Source: Psychrobacter faecalis
Lineage (GTDB): Bacteria > Pseudomonadota > Gammaproteobacteria > Pseudomonadales > Moraxellaceae
Direction: 5' to 3'
Assembly (NCBI RefSeq): GCF_016107575.1
Contig: NZ_JABAST010000010.1
Coordinates: 16,396 to 80,395, forward strand
DNA: 64,000 bases
In this document: one piece after another, positions 1-7,561 of the stretch
How the letters are laid out: every line of letters starts with the position of its first letter
How positions within the stretch are numbered: position 1 is the stretch's first letter
Made by a program: the position numbers and the translations under genes
The notes under the pieces: model-generated
What the model was told of the DNA's origin: nothing
What the model saw: the letters and a program-made list of their open reading frames with translations, nothing else
The model's database searches: none

Positions 1-1079
1 TATTCCATTTGACTGGACGAGTCCATTCTTAACAGTCCATCAAGACAAAATTCGGTTTCAACGCCATTTTCTAAATCTAAGTGCTCATTAAGTAGGTTTT
101 CGATACTCTCAAGATAGTGCTGAAGGCAGTCGCTATAGTAGATATCGTTATAGTCGCTGACTTTACCAGAGGGCGGTGTTGCCAATCCGACTTTGAACGC
201 CGGTACACTAAACGCGGTACATATAATCTCACCTGACAGCTTGAGTTGCTCGACCAGCTGTGCGTCTTGTGCGGCGACCGATATCGCTTGGTACGTCACA
301 CCATCACTAAGTACGGCGGTGCGCCCTGTGCCAGTGCCAGAGTAATTGGCGTTCCACTTATCACTCATCTCTTTTGATTTTTCTTTGGTTATTGCACCGG
401 GCGTCACTAATATGCCTGACGGCCGTGAGGCATTAGCAAAGAAAGCATGAGCATTGCGCTGAATACTGACGCCTTGGCTCGCTGATAGGGCGCAAGCCGT
501 AATAGGAGACAAGCCGACTAATGGGTGATAAAAGCAGTTAAAGCGGTCATGGATGATCTCAGTAGCTGGGACAATAATATCCTCAGCTAAGTTAAACAAT
601 CTATCGCGGCGGACTTGATAAAATACATTGCCATTTGGGTCGACAAGTGGCTTCACGCGCTCAGAGTTTAAGATAAGCAGCTGCCATATATCGCCATATA
701 TGTCGCGTACTTTCCACACATAGGTATTGCCGTGTGCCGTTTTTTGTGAGGCCCAGCATTCAAAAAACTGCTGCGTGTTTTGGTAGTGGTTTGGTTTGGC
801 CAATAGCTTATTGGCGCGGCTTTTTGTTTCTTGACTGACGCCTGAGACATTTTTTTTGGTCTTTATTTTGAGCTTGCCAATATCGCGAGTAATGAGTGAC
901 ATACAGGCAAATACGGCATGATGGCGCATCTGGTCGTTTTTACTGACTTCAATTTCTTCATTTCGTTGCCATGCGCCAGTAAATGGTTCATGTATCGTGT
1001 GCCAAACATCGCCATCATTGACAGCCTGGGCGGTGTTTGCTGATTTTTTGCCAGCTATCCAATCAATAAACTTGCCCAT
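1..1079 (-). CDS. phage portal protein, HK97 family (3' part outside window)
   Basis: Partial gene; its start is at 1079 and the C-terminus lies beyond the left edge, leaving about 359 residues. The translated N-terminal part has the layout of HK97-type portal proteins: an early VFACMSLITRDIGKL-like helix, then HDRFNCFYHPLVGLSPI and a SRPSGIL motif near the middle. The portal forms the dodecameric ring at the capsid vertex through which DNA is packaged. It is read in the same direction as the terminase, protease and capsid genes but lies downstream of the capsid gene, whereas in most HK97-like phages it precedes the protease. Family assignment is by recognition of the sequence pattern. Confidence 0.88.
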   Translation of the reverse strand, partial: MGKFIDWIAGKKSANTAQAVNDGDVWHTIHEPFTGAWQRNEEIEVSKNDQMRHHAVFACMSLITRDIGKLKIKTKKNVSGVSQETKSRANKLLAKPNHYQNTQQFFECWASQKTAHGNTYVWKVRDIYGDIWQLLILNSERVKPLVDPNGNVFYQVRRDRLFNLAEDIIVPATEIIHDRFNCFYHPLVGLSPITACALSASQGVSIQRNAHAFFANASRPSGILVTPGAITKEKSKEMSDKWNANYSGTGTGRTAVLSDGVTYQAISVAAQDAQLVEQLKLSGEIICTAFSVPAFKVGLATPPSGKVSDYNDIYYSDCLQHYLESIENLLNEHLDLENGVETEFCLDGLLRMDSSSQME

Positions 1080-1084
1080 AATGT

Positions 1085-1300
1085 CTACTCGTCGTCGGTT
1101 TTGGTGTCGGTTTTGGTGCCTTCATTGGTGAGGGTACCATCGTCAGTTTTATCTTTAGGTTTAGATTTTCGCTTGGGTTTAGCGGGTGGTACCGCTTTTG
1201 CAAATCCAGTTACGATCAAAATATTACCTTCAAATTCAGTAACGTTATCGACCATACCTGCTGGGCCGTTGGGGGCGTCTTTGATGTATTCAATATCCAT
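1085..1300 (-). CDS. small phage protein with charged tail, unknown function
   Basis: A 71-residue protein between capsid and portal genes, ending 5 bases before the portal start. Residues 1-35 could be a small folded domain; residues 38-71 are a Lys/Asp/Thr-rich, probably disordered tail ending in Asp-Asp-Glu. I do not recognise a family. Its place between two virion genes suggests a structural or head-completion role, but this is only positional. A terminator-like hairpin lies between it and the capsid gene. Confidence 0.65.
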   Translation of the reverse strand: MDIEYIKDAPNGPAGMVDNVTEFEGNILIVTGFAKAVPPAKPKRKSKPKDKTDDGTLTNEGTKTDTKTDDE

Positions 1301-1366
1301 AATTAACCTCGTTTTTTAAGAGTAGATACGGGTAGCGAAGGAATGGCACTACCAATACCTACTCGT

Positions 1367-1394
1367 AAAAAATCCCAGCGCTATGACTGGGATT
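1367..1394 (-). terminator. intrinsic terminator after the capsid gene
   Basis: On the minus strand AATCCCAG pairs with CTGGGATT (8 bp, 8-nt loop) and is followed by a run of T. It sits 36 bases past the capsid stop codon and before the 71-residue gene and portal gene, so late transcription must read through it to express the portal. Confidence 0.7.
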
Positions 1395-1429
1395 TTGGTT
1401 AGCTATCATTTTGCATGGTTAGCTATTGT

Positions 1430-2782
1430 TTACGGGATAACGTTCGTGTAGTTAATATAAGCTGCAGCTGTGACACGGCGTTTTGCCCATGTCATGTGAC
1501 GCTCAGCACGAATTGCGGTCATGTTTTGCTGCCACAAGTTAACGAGGGTCGATGCCCCCATATCAATGGTCGCTTGGTCACTAAATGCAATCTCAACCGC
1601 GCCATCATCAGCCAAATAAAGCTCAGACGGTTTGATAAGTGCAATGACATCAGTGGCTGTCTCAGATTCGATGACTGGTAGACCTTTTAAAGTCTTTTGA
1701 CCAAATGGTGCATCCATGCCGCGATAATACGGATTGCCAAGCGCATCGCGCAGTTCACTCATGTCACTTGCGCGGGTTTCGCTCATCACATAGTACGCAC
1801 CGTTTAGAGACAAGTTATTGCTAATAAATGTAGCGCGTAGGGCGGCAAGATCGGCATTATACTCAGCAACGCCAACGCCAGAGTGGTCAATCTTGGTGGC
1901 GCCATTTAGCACACCGGCTGGACGCTTATCAGTCTGGGCTGCCGTATCAATAAATGTATTATCAATAAGTGTGGCACATGCTTCGATCATGTCATCGCGG
2001 AGCATCTGATCAGTTCCGGGTGATGCTAGTTTAAGCAAGTCATCTGTGCGGACAACGATACCAGCGAGTTTGTGGTGGTCAATTTTGACAGATGTAAATG
2101 TTGGGTTCGTAGCTGGTTTTGCTTCGCCTTCGCCCACCCAAGCTGCCACACCGCCAGATGCAAGACCTGGGATTTTTGCGTTAAAAGGCGCTTTACGCAT
2201 CATGGGCGCCAGTTTGTCGACGATGGTTTGAGCGCGTAGTAGCTCGATAAACTCACCGGCAAGCTGATTCTCAATGATTAAATCGCTGGAGTTGCTGGTA
2301 TCAAGTACGACCGCCTTTTCTAGCGCGCGGATGACACGCGGGTCCATGCCTTGCGACTTAGCGATATCGATGGGGCTGACATAGTTGCCCTGCTTTTGTT
2401 GCAGTACGGCCAAAGCTTTTGCTTTTGTTAGCTGCGCAAAGCCGATGCCTTTTTCGGCGTGATTTGGCTTAACTGTTATGCCTTTATCGGTTTGCGTAGG
2501 GTCTTTTGCACCTTCAGCGCTTGCATTCGCTTGCGCGGCGTTTTCACCGCCTGCGGGTGTGGCGTCTTTTTGCGCATCGGCGGCATCTTTGATGATTTCG
2601 TCGACGCGGTCGAGATTCTTTTGTAGCTTTGCGATGTCATCATCAATCGCTTGTATCTGCGATTCTTCATCTTCATTAGTACTGCGATCTTCATCGAGTG
2701 ATTTTTTGAGGATGCCAGTCTTAAGTCCTTTTTTAGACTTAATCGTGGCAAGAATCTGTGCGCGGCGTTGTTCCCAGGTCAT
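1430..2782 (-). CDS. phage major capsid protein, HK97 fold family
   Basis: 450 residues. The N-terminal ~115 residues are highly charged and partly coiled-coil (about residues 20-65), followed by an Ala/Gly/Asn-rich linker. This matches the scaffolding delta domain that the prohead protease removes in HK97-like phages. The rest (about 130-450) carries the capsid fold, with elements such as VLDTSNSSDLI and the later SETRASDMSELRDALGNPY segment. The start codon overlaps the protease stop as ATGA, so the two genes are translationally coupled, as expected for a protease and its substrate. Confidence 0.93.
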   Translation of the reverse strand: MTWEQRRAQILATIKSKKGLKTGILKKSLDEDRSTNEDEESQIQAIDDDIAKLQKNLDRVDEIIKDAADAQKDATPAGGENAAQANASAEGAKDPTQTDKGITVKPNHAEKGIGFAQLTKAKALAVLQQKQGNYVSPIDIAKSQGMDPRVIRALEKAVVLDTSNSSDLIIENQLAGEFIELLRAQTIVDKLAPMMRKAPFNAKIPGLASGGVAAWVGEGEAKPATNPTFTSVKIDHHKLAGIVVRTDDLLKLASPGTDQMLRDDMIEACATLIDNTFIDTAAQTDKRPAGVLNGATKIDHSGVGVAEYNADLAALRATFISNNLSLNGAYYVMSETRASDMSELRDALGNPYYRGMDAPFGQKTLKGLPVIESETATDVIALIKPSELYLADDGAVEIAFSDQATIDMGASTLVNLWQQNMTAIRAERHMTWAKRRVTAAAYINYTNVIP

Positions 2783-3438
2783 AGGGGTTCTCCAATTTTA
2801 ATTAACGGTATGCTGCCCCGATTTGGGTCAACTAAGGTGATGGTTTTGGGTTTTTGCGCTGCTGGCTCATGATTAGCCAATGGCGCGGTTTTAACGCTTT
2901 TAGGTGTGGTTGTATCGGCCATAGATTTTGGCGGCGTATCAATAGGGTTTTGAGCGTCCAAAAAAGCTTGCTTGATATTTTTTACGCTGGTTATCTTTCC
3001 ATCAGGGTTTGCAGGGATAGTAACGGCTGATAACTCGTACCATTCCCACTCTTTGATGTGTAGGCCGTAGCTGTCATCAAGGTATTGGTACTCAAGCAGG
3101 CGAAAGCCAATAGACAAGCCCTTGACCAGCCCAGACTTGATAGACTGCCATGCCTCATCAATGCGATTTTTAAGCGGTCCGTCGTCCTCAATTTTGACGA
3201 TGGTAGCGGTGATCTCAATGCCATCACTGGTGACCGTAGCGGCGGTGACTTCGCCAATCGGCTCATTGTGCTTGTGCTGCCACAATAACGGCATGGGCAG
3301 GGCAAACTGTGCGCCTTCCATATCCATGATGTCGTTGTCACGGTCCTGTTTGGGAGTGGAGGCGATGCCAGTGATGGTGCGTGTGTCGCCATCCTCGCTA
3401 ATCTCTTTGACTTTTAAGGTGCTGTAGGCTTTGGTCAT
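2779..3438 (-). CDS. prohead maturation protease, HK97 family (peptidase S78)
   Basis: 219 residues. It opens with the family pattern TITGIASTPKQDRDNDI; the catalytic His is likely in LLWQHKHNEPIGEV (about residues 52-65) and the Ser in VKGLSIGFRLLEY (about residues 94-106). The conserved tail EWYELSAVTIPANPDGKI follows. The enzyme cleaves the capsid delta domain during head maturation. The last ~50 residues (Pro/Lys/Thr-rich) are not part of the core fold and could act as a self-cleaved or scaffold-binding tail. The stop overlaps the capsid start. Confidence 0.93.
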   Translation of the reverse strand: MTKAYSTLKVKEISEDGDTRTITGIASTPKQDRDNDIMDMEGAQFALPMPLLWQHKHNEPIGEVTAATVTSDGIEITATIVKIEDDGPLKNRIDEAWQSIKSGLVKGLSIGFRLLEYQYLDDSYGLHIKEWEWYELSAVTIPANPDGKITSVKNIKQAFLDAQNPIDTPPKSMADTTTPKSVKTAPLANHEPAAQKPKTITLVDPNRGSIPLIKIGEPL

Positions 3439-3464
3439 AGTGAGTCTCGTTATAAAATTTGGGC

Positions 3465-3490
3465 AAAATAAAACCGCCTAATTTGGCGGT
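3465..3490 (-). terminator. probable intrinsic terminator upstream of the protease gene
   Basis: On the minus strand ACCGCC and GGCGGT form a 6-bp GC-rich stem with a 6-nt loop, followed by TTTTATTTT. It lies between the small gene at 3494-3748 and the protease start at 3438, that is, inside the late operon. Confidence 0.55.
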
Positions 3491-3493
3491 GTA

Positions 3494-3748
3494 TTATAGA
3501 TTTGGATTATGCTGCGGCTTTGGTAGTGGCAGCGGTGCTCTATAAGTACCGTTGCATTTCTGGGTAAACTCTTTAAGTTTGATTATTGCGCCCTCAAAAC
3601 TATCGGTTTTTTGCAGAAATATTACGTGCCCAGTAAGTAGATGAGCATAAACACCCATCTCGCCTTTATCTAAATTACGATTGATATTTAAATGTGATAA
3701 TTGACCGATATTAATAGCGGTGGTGTTTAGTAAAACGACTCTACACAT
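3494..3748 (-). CDS. small phage protein, unknown function
   Basis: 84 residues from an ATG at 3748. An in-frame ATG at 3784 lies inside the terminase gene and is less likely; the 3748 start has AAGGA seven bases upstream and comes just after the terminase stop. The sequence starts MCRVVLLNTTAINIG and is moderately hydrophobic at its N-terminus, with a predicted alpha/beta layout. I do not recognise the family. Its place between large terminase and protease genes suggests a head-assembly accessory, without direct support. Confidence 0.6.
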   Translation of the reverse strand: MCRVVLLNTTAINIGQLSHLNINRNLDKGEMGVYAHLLTGHVIFLQKTDSFEGAIIKLKEFTQKCNGTYRAPLPLPKPQHNPNL

Positions 3749-3758
3749 AATCAAATCC

Positions 3759-5477
3759 TTAAATGAAAAACAGTGCCGGTCCATCAGTATTGGGTGCTTC
3801 TGGGTTAAGGCTCATAAGTGCGACTCCATTCAGCATGCCAATGACAGGGTCAATTTTGGCGGTACCAGACTCGGCCTTGCTAATCATCGTGCCACTACCG
3901 CGAACCACAGTGCGAGAGTTGCCCACGCACCACGCCATCATATCTTGGTCGGCATGAATGAGGTGTTTACGTGCGATTTTGTTTTCTGAAGTTTTGATAT
4001 AGCCTGCCATCTTAAAGCCTTGGCTGACTCCGATAAGCTTGTCTTCAGGTATTTCTACAGCCGTCAGCTCTTCAATCAGTGTGCCAATACCGAGCGGGTC
4101 AAGCCCGATACTGTCAAGCTTGCCGCTATCATCTATTTGCTTGCATAACTGAGCAACTTGCTCAGACTCATCACCGATGTTTTTTACAATGATAAGGTCG
4201 CCGTCTTTCTCGAATCCTTTTAGCATTGGGGCGATAGACATGCGCCGCTCTAAAGCAATTGTATGACACCAAGCGCGGGTCCATACCCACCAAGGCTTAA
4301 CTTGTACCTTTTGATTGGTGATATTGTCAGTGTATTCGCGTAGCACAGTGGGCAGGCGACCGATGGCAGCAAATCCGAGTAAGTCATCAAGGCCACCGCC
4401 ATCGATGCCGACAGTGATTACCTCAGAAGCCTCAATCAGCTCATCAAGCGTAAATGGCTTAGGTGCTTTAGCAGCTTCCCAGAACTCAGCAGCTGCCCAA
4501 CGATTGGCGCGTAGTGAGATACCGATTTGTACGTTTAAATGCTTAGCGGTAAAGTCTTGCAGCTCTTCTTTGCCCTCATCTTCTGCTTTTTTAAATTCAC
4601 GCTCTAAGAACTTAACACTGACAGACGCCCCAAGATTGGGGTTAGTGATATACCAGTTATCAGGGTCGAGATATAACTCATCGTCGATGTATTTTTGTGG
4701 GAACTCATAGAGCAGGCCCAAGAACTGTGGGTCAACGACTTTGCCGTCGCGTACTGCGCGAGCATAGTCTAGTTTTTGCTTAAAGATACCGGCAGGCTGT
4801 TCATCGGGCATTGTACTTAGATATACGACGAACCCTTCAGGGCGTGATGCCAATCCGCCAGTTGCTTCACGCAACATTGATGCAGCATTGGCGCGTTTAC
4901 CAAACAACCAAAGCTCATCGATGAGCACATAACTGAATTTACTGCCACCTAACGTGTCAGATTCAGCTGCATATACCTTTAGGGTGGCGTTGGTACCTAA
5001 ATGCGTAATAGTACGCGTGTGCGGCGATACGTTGAACATGGCAGCCAGTTCGGGGTCAGCACTGATCATGTCACTTGCTGGGCCATAACTGGCATTGGCA
5101 ACTTCTTTTGTTGGTGCAATGATAGCTAAGCTTGCACTAAAGCGCTCATTGAGCACTAGCGCGATCATCATAATGCCAGCGGCAAGCGTAGACTTGGTAT
5201 TCTTTTTACTGATAAGCAAAAAGAACTCAGTAATTAGTCGCTCTTTACTCTCAGTGTTATAAGCGCCAAAAATAGCAGCGATAAACTCACGAGCCCATTC
5301 GCGGGTAACATCACCGGCGGGTGGGCTGCCAATCATATCGACTAGTATTAGGCTATCGAATATCTTGAGTGCAATATCAGCCACGTCCTGATTGAGCGGC
5401 TTGCAGGGCATTAGAGACTCACCATCGACGATGCGCTTTTCCCAGTCGGGCAAGGCTGTCGACCAGGTTGTTATCAT
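3759..5477 (-). CDS. terminase large subunit
   Basis: 572 residues, the usual length for the Terminase_1 family of DNA-packaging motors. The ATPase half has a Walker A-like segment LISKKNTKST (about residues 107-116) and a Walker B segment FSYVLIDELWLFG. The nuclease half shows the acidic positions VGIDGGGLDD, SIGLDPLGIG and the late DPVIGMLNG. It works with the small subunit immediately upstream, to cut concatemers and drive DNA into the prohead through the portal. The 9-base gap to the upstream gene indicates one transcript. Confidence 0.94.
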   Translation of the reverse strand: MITTWSTALPDWEKRIVDGESLMPCKPLNQDVADIALKIFDSLILVDMIGSPPAGDVTREWAREFIAAIFGAYNTESKERLITEFFLLISKKNTKSTLAAGIMMIALVLNERFSASLAIIAPTKEVANASYGPASDMISADPELAAMFNVSPHTRTITHLGTNATLKVYAAESDTLGGSKFSYVLIDELWLFGKRANAASMLREATGGLASRPEGFVVYLSTMPDEQPAGIFKQKLDYARAVRDGKVVDPQFLGLLYEFPQKYIDDELYLDPDNWYITNPNLGASVSVKFLEREFKKAEDEGKEELQDFTAKHLNVQIGISLRANRWAAAEFWEAAKAPKPFTLDELIEASEVITVGIDGGGLDDLLGFAAIGRLPTVLREYTDNITNQKVQVKPWWVWTRAWCHTIALERRMSIAPMLKGFEKDGDLIIVKNIGDESEQVAQLCKQIDDSGKLDSIGLDPLGIGTLIEELTAVEIPEDKLIGVSQGFKMAGYIKTSENKIARKHLIHADQDMMAWCVGNSRTVVRGSGTMISKAESGTAKIDPVIGMLNGVALMSLNPEAPNTDGPALFFI

Positions 5478-5486
5478 GATGAGCTC

Positions 5487-5948
5487 TTATTGCGTTGTCT
5501 TAGATGTGAGTAAATCCTGCTGATTACCTAACGTCGCAAACCTACCGGTGTTAGTAGCAGTTTTAGCATCTAGCTTGCCTTGCTCTTTTTTACCAATCGG
5601 GGCAGGTTTCGGCTCTTCGTATTGGATTGCAATAGTGGCGCAGCTGATGCGGTCTTTCATTGATTTTTTAGAGTCTTTATATACCGTTTGAAAGAAGTGT
5701 AGGGCATTGACGAGCTCAACGACTTCAGCGGTTTCGCCTTCAGTAGTTTCACCAGTCTTTAAAAGTTTAATGGCGCGTAATTCAGTGATGCGATCTTGAA
5801 CCAACTCATCATCATCAAGATTTTTGAGTTGCCGTTTTGCATTAGCTTCGTTTTTAGCTTTATAGCCAGCGGCTGCCATCGCCTCTAATTCATCAAGGCC
5901 GTCAGCGACGTTTTGGCAGTACGCTTCCTTTCTTTTAGTTAGTGACAT
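5487..5948 (-). CDS. terminase small subunit
   Basis: 153 residues from the ATG at 5948; a TTG six codons earlier (5966) is unlikely because AGAAAGG, a good ribosome site, lies between the two. The sequence begins MSLTKRKEAYCQNVADG, a helix-turn-helix pattern typical of small terminase subunits (KQ/KR..FC..V..G..). The middle has an acidic helix, and the C-terminus (KPAPIGKKEQGKLDAK) is basic and Ala/Thr-rich. Small subunits bind the packaging site and regulate the large subunit encoded next. Confidence 0.85.
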   Translation of the reverse strand: MSLTKRKEAYCQNVADGLDELEAMAAAGYKAKNEANAKRQLKNLDDDELVQDRITELRAIKLLKTGETTEGETAEVVELVNALHFFQTVYKDSKKSMKDRISCATIAIQYEEPKPAPIGKKEQGKLDAKTATNTGRFATLGNQQDLLTSKTTQ

Positions 5949-6099
5949 AATGAGAACCTTTCTCAATTAAATGTAATCGGAAAAATGGAAAAATAATTTC
6001 AATTTAGGATTTTTTTTGCGCGTGGGAGGGGGAGTGGTGTCCGCTGGGTTTGCCCAGAAATAAAAACACCTCCCCCCGGGTTATTTCCAAGAAAATATC

Positions 6100-6402
6100 T
6101 TAAATTTCTTGGCTTTCTGCATGCGTTTTCGGTTTATGACAAGCAGTGCAGATGGTTTGGAGGTTGCTGTCATCGTCAGTACCACCACGAGCGACGTTGA
6201 GAATATGATCTAGCTCAAGCTCACCGCCAACACGACCGCAAACTTGGCAGGTATATTTGTCGCGCTTGAATATCTCATCGCGCTTGCGTCGCCAAGGTCG
6301 ACCGCCGCGTCCATGACCCCATCTTGATTTAGGTTGATGGGTGTCATTGACTGCTTTGGTACTGATGGTTGCGAGGCGTGGGCGTAGGGTTTTGAGCGCC
6401 AT
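6100..6402 (-). CDS. HNH endonuclease
   Basis: 100 residues with a basic N-terminus (WGHGRGGRPWRRKRDEIF) and a complete HNH motif: CQVCG, LELDHILNVARGG (the catalytic His), DDDSNLQTICTACH. The CxxC pair and final CxxCH are the structural zinc site. HNH proteins next to terminase genes, as in HK97, assist the terminase in cutting at the packaging site. The gene is the first of the late operon, just downstream of the putative late terminator. Confidence 0.92.
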   Translation of the reverse strand: MALKTLRPRLATISTKAVNDTHQPKSRWGHGRGGRPWRRKRDEIFKRDKYTCQVCGRVGGELELDHILNVARGGTDDDSNLQTICTACHKPKTHAESQEI

Positions 6403-6416
6403 GCTTTATTACCTCC

Positions 6417-6449
6417 AAAAAGAAAGCCCGCTGCGGGGGCAACGGGCTT
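6417..6449 (-). terminator. intrinsic terminator at the head of the late operon
   Basis: On the minus strand AAGCCCG pairs with CGGGCTT (7 bp, 12-nt loop), followed by TCTTTTT. It lies between a candidate late promoter (6509-6537) and the first late gene, the position of lambda tR', so late expression would depend on antitermination. Confidence 0.7.
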
Positions 6450-6508
6450 AACTGGTGATGTTTGTTTACGTCTGCTTTATGATTAGGCAGGAACTTCGAA
6501 TATGAGAA

Positions 6509-6537
6509 ATATTAGGTCAAACTGTTCCATTAATCAA
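6509..6537 (-). promoter_or_regulatory. candidate late promoter (pR'-like)
   Basis: Minus-strand -35 TTGATT (6532-6537) and -10 TAATAT (6509-6514) are separated by exactly 17 bases. It begins right after the stop of the putative antiterminator gene and points at the terminator and late genes. Inferred from sequence only. Confidence 0.6.
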
Positions 6538-6545
6538 TATGGCTT

Positions 6546-6938
6546 TTATTCATTGATGAGCTGTTCATCTATCTTACGCCTTACTCTGCGAGCGGTAGAG
6601 CGGATATCTTTTATTATAAATTCGATATGTTCTGAGTAATTGTTGCGCGACCAGGTCGCTTTAGATATCCCTGCAAATGCAGCTCTCTCATTACCTGACC
6701 AAGCAAAGCCAGTGGCTTCGTTCACTGGGTATTGTAATTCCGCAAGGGCTGTAGCACTAAGTACTGCACTATGCTTATGAGGCTTGTCTTCATAGTTCCA
6801 TCTGAGACCGTATCTAGCAGCGATGCGCTTCTGAAGGACTGGGTCAAACCCGCTATAGATATAATGATAGCAATCAGACTCTATCTCATGAATGTTTGCA
6901 TAAGCTTCAGCAGCTGCTCTTAAGTATTCTTGACGCAT
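6546..6938 (-). CDS. putative antitermination protein (Q-like)
   Basis: 130 residues from the ATG at 6938, which has GGAG eight bases upstream; a longer reading from 7052 would overlap the preceding gene almost fully and is rejected. The C-terminal part has GISKATWSRNNYSEHIEFII followed by a basic helix, resembling the end of phage Q antiterminators (G.SR..W.R). There is no clear zinc motif. The best argument is position: last gene before the late promoter, terminator and terminase block. It could instead be another late transcription activator. Confidence 0.55.
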   Translation of the reverse strand: MRQEYLRAAAEAYANIHEIESDCYHYIYSGFDPVLQKRIAARYGLRWNYEDKPHKHSAVLSATALAELQYPVNEATGFAWSGNERAAFAGISKATWSRNNYSEHIEFIIKDIRSTARRVRRKIDEQLINE

Positions 6939-7207
6939 GCTTTTAGCTCCGCTTTTTGGTGGTCTAAAAGATATGACAGCTGTCCGATTATTGCACCTGG
7001 TTGCTGAATGTCTAATATATTGATTTCGTGGTAGACAGTTACCATCTGCCATTTGTCGCCAACAAATACCATATCATCAATGCGTATCTGTGTTAGGTGC
7101 GGCGATGATGGCGCTACGTCTCTGAAGTATATAGCTTTGCCGCTAAACTTCTTGAGTAGTGATTCTTTTAATTCATTTACTTGATTAGCAGTTGTTTTTT
7201 TGCTCAT
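6920..7207 (-). CDS. phage protein, unknown function
   Basis: 95 residues with GGGGGA seven bases upstream of the ATG. The sequence opens MSKKTTANQVNELKESLLKK, an amphipathic helix, followed by an apparently beta-rich middle (IRIDDMVFVGDKWQMVTVYH) and a Lys-rich end. I recognise no family. It overlaps the next gene by 19 bases, so the two are probably co-translated. A promoter with an octamer repeat inside its spacer (7235-7264) lies directly upstream. Confidence 0.65.
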   Translation of the reverse strand: MSKKTTANQVNELKESLLKKFSGKAIYFRDVAPSSPHLTQIRIDDMVFVGDKWQMVTVYHEINILDIQQPGAIIGQLSYLLDHQKAELKACVKNT

Positions 7208-7234
7208 GATAAATATCCCCCGTTATTTATAGCC

Positions 7235-7264
7235 AATATATAAGCGTGTGCATAGTTACGTCAA
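7235..7264 (-). promoter_or_regulatory. candidate promoter with embedded octamer operator
   Basis: Minus-strand -35 TTGACG (7259-7264), 18-base spacer, -10 TATATT (7235-7240). One copy of the octamer CTATGCAC (7248-7255) lies inside the spacer, where a bound protein would block or remodel RNA polymerase. It would drive the 95-residue gene and the Q-like gene. Confidence 0.55.
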
Positions 7265-7284
7265 GATGTGCAGGGTTAGGTTTT

Positions 7285-7516
7285 AAACTATGCACGTCTA
7301 CAGCCCTTGTTATTACTGGCTTATAAGACTGATGTTCATAGTGTGCATAGTGTGCATAGTTATTTTTACGCACGGGATTAAAAAAATATAGCTGTCATAA
7401 TATCAGTATATTAAATAAATAATTATTTCCCGCGCGCGCATACGAAAAAACCCTGCACACTATGCACAGGGTTGCTATAAGCTATATGGGGTAAGGGTTG
7501 TAGACGTGCATAGTTT
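7285..7516. repeat. 24-bp inverted repeat around the octamer region
   Basis: The arms 7285-7308 and 7493-7516 are reverse complements with a single mismatch. Each contains one octamer and continues into the shared sequence GTCTACAGCCCTT or its complement. The arms are about 185 bp apart and enclose the AT-rich core and the early terminator. Confidence 0.75.
7445..7471 (-). terminator. intrinsic terminator of the leftward early operon
   Basis: On the minus strand CCCTGTGCA pairs with TGTGCAGGG (9 bp with two G-U pairs, 3-nt loop) and is followed by six T. It lies about 90 bases past the helicase stop. One of the CTATGCAC octamers is built into the stem, so the same DNA may serve as protein-binding site and terminator. 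Confidence 0.75.
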
Positions 7517-7561
7517 GTTTTTATACTATGCACATGGGGTGCACACTATGCACATGGTTGG

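Larger units (their letters stand above)
7246..7557. repeat. cluster of eight CTATGCAC octamers with AT-rich core; candidate phage origin
   Basis: Gene-free stretch. Perfect copies of CTATGCAC or its complement occur at 7248, 7288, 7343, 7352, 7460, 7506, 7526 and 7546, plus one near copy at 7334. Three of them form 9-bp tandem units (7334-7359, minus strand), and two share CTATGCACATGG exactly 20 bp apart (7526, 7546). An AT-rich block (about 7376-7430) lies in the middle. Iterons flanking an AT-rich tract are a common origin layout, and P4-type alpha proteins recognise short iterons; the split alpha-like genes lie next door. A regulator-binding cluster is the alternative. Confidence 0.6.

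Noticed and set aside
1101..1319. Plus-strand frame opposite the 71-residue gene
   Set aside because: Antisense shadow; the minus-strand gene fits the operon and no family is visible in the plus frame.
7246..7557. Repeated CTATGCAC motif as a CRISPR array
   Set aside because: Repeats are 8 bp, occur in both orientations and have irregular spacing; there are no cas genes.
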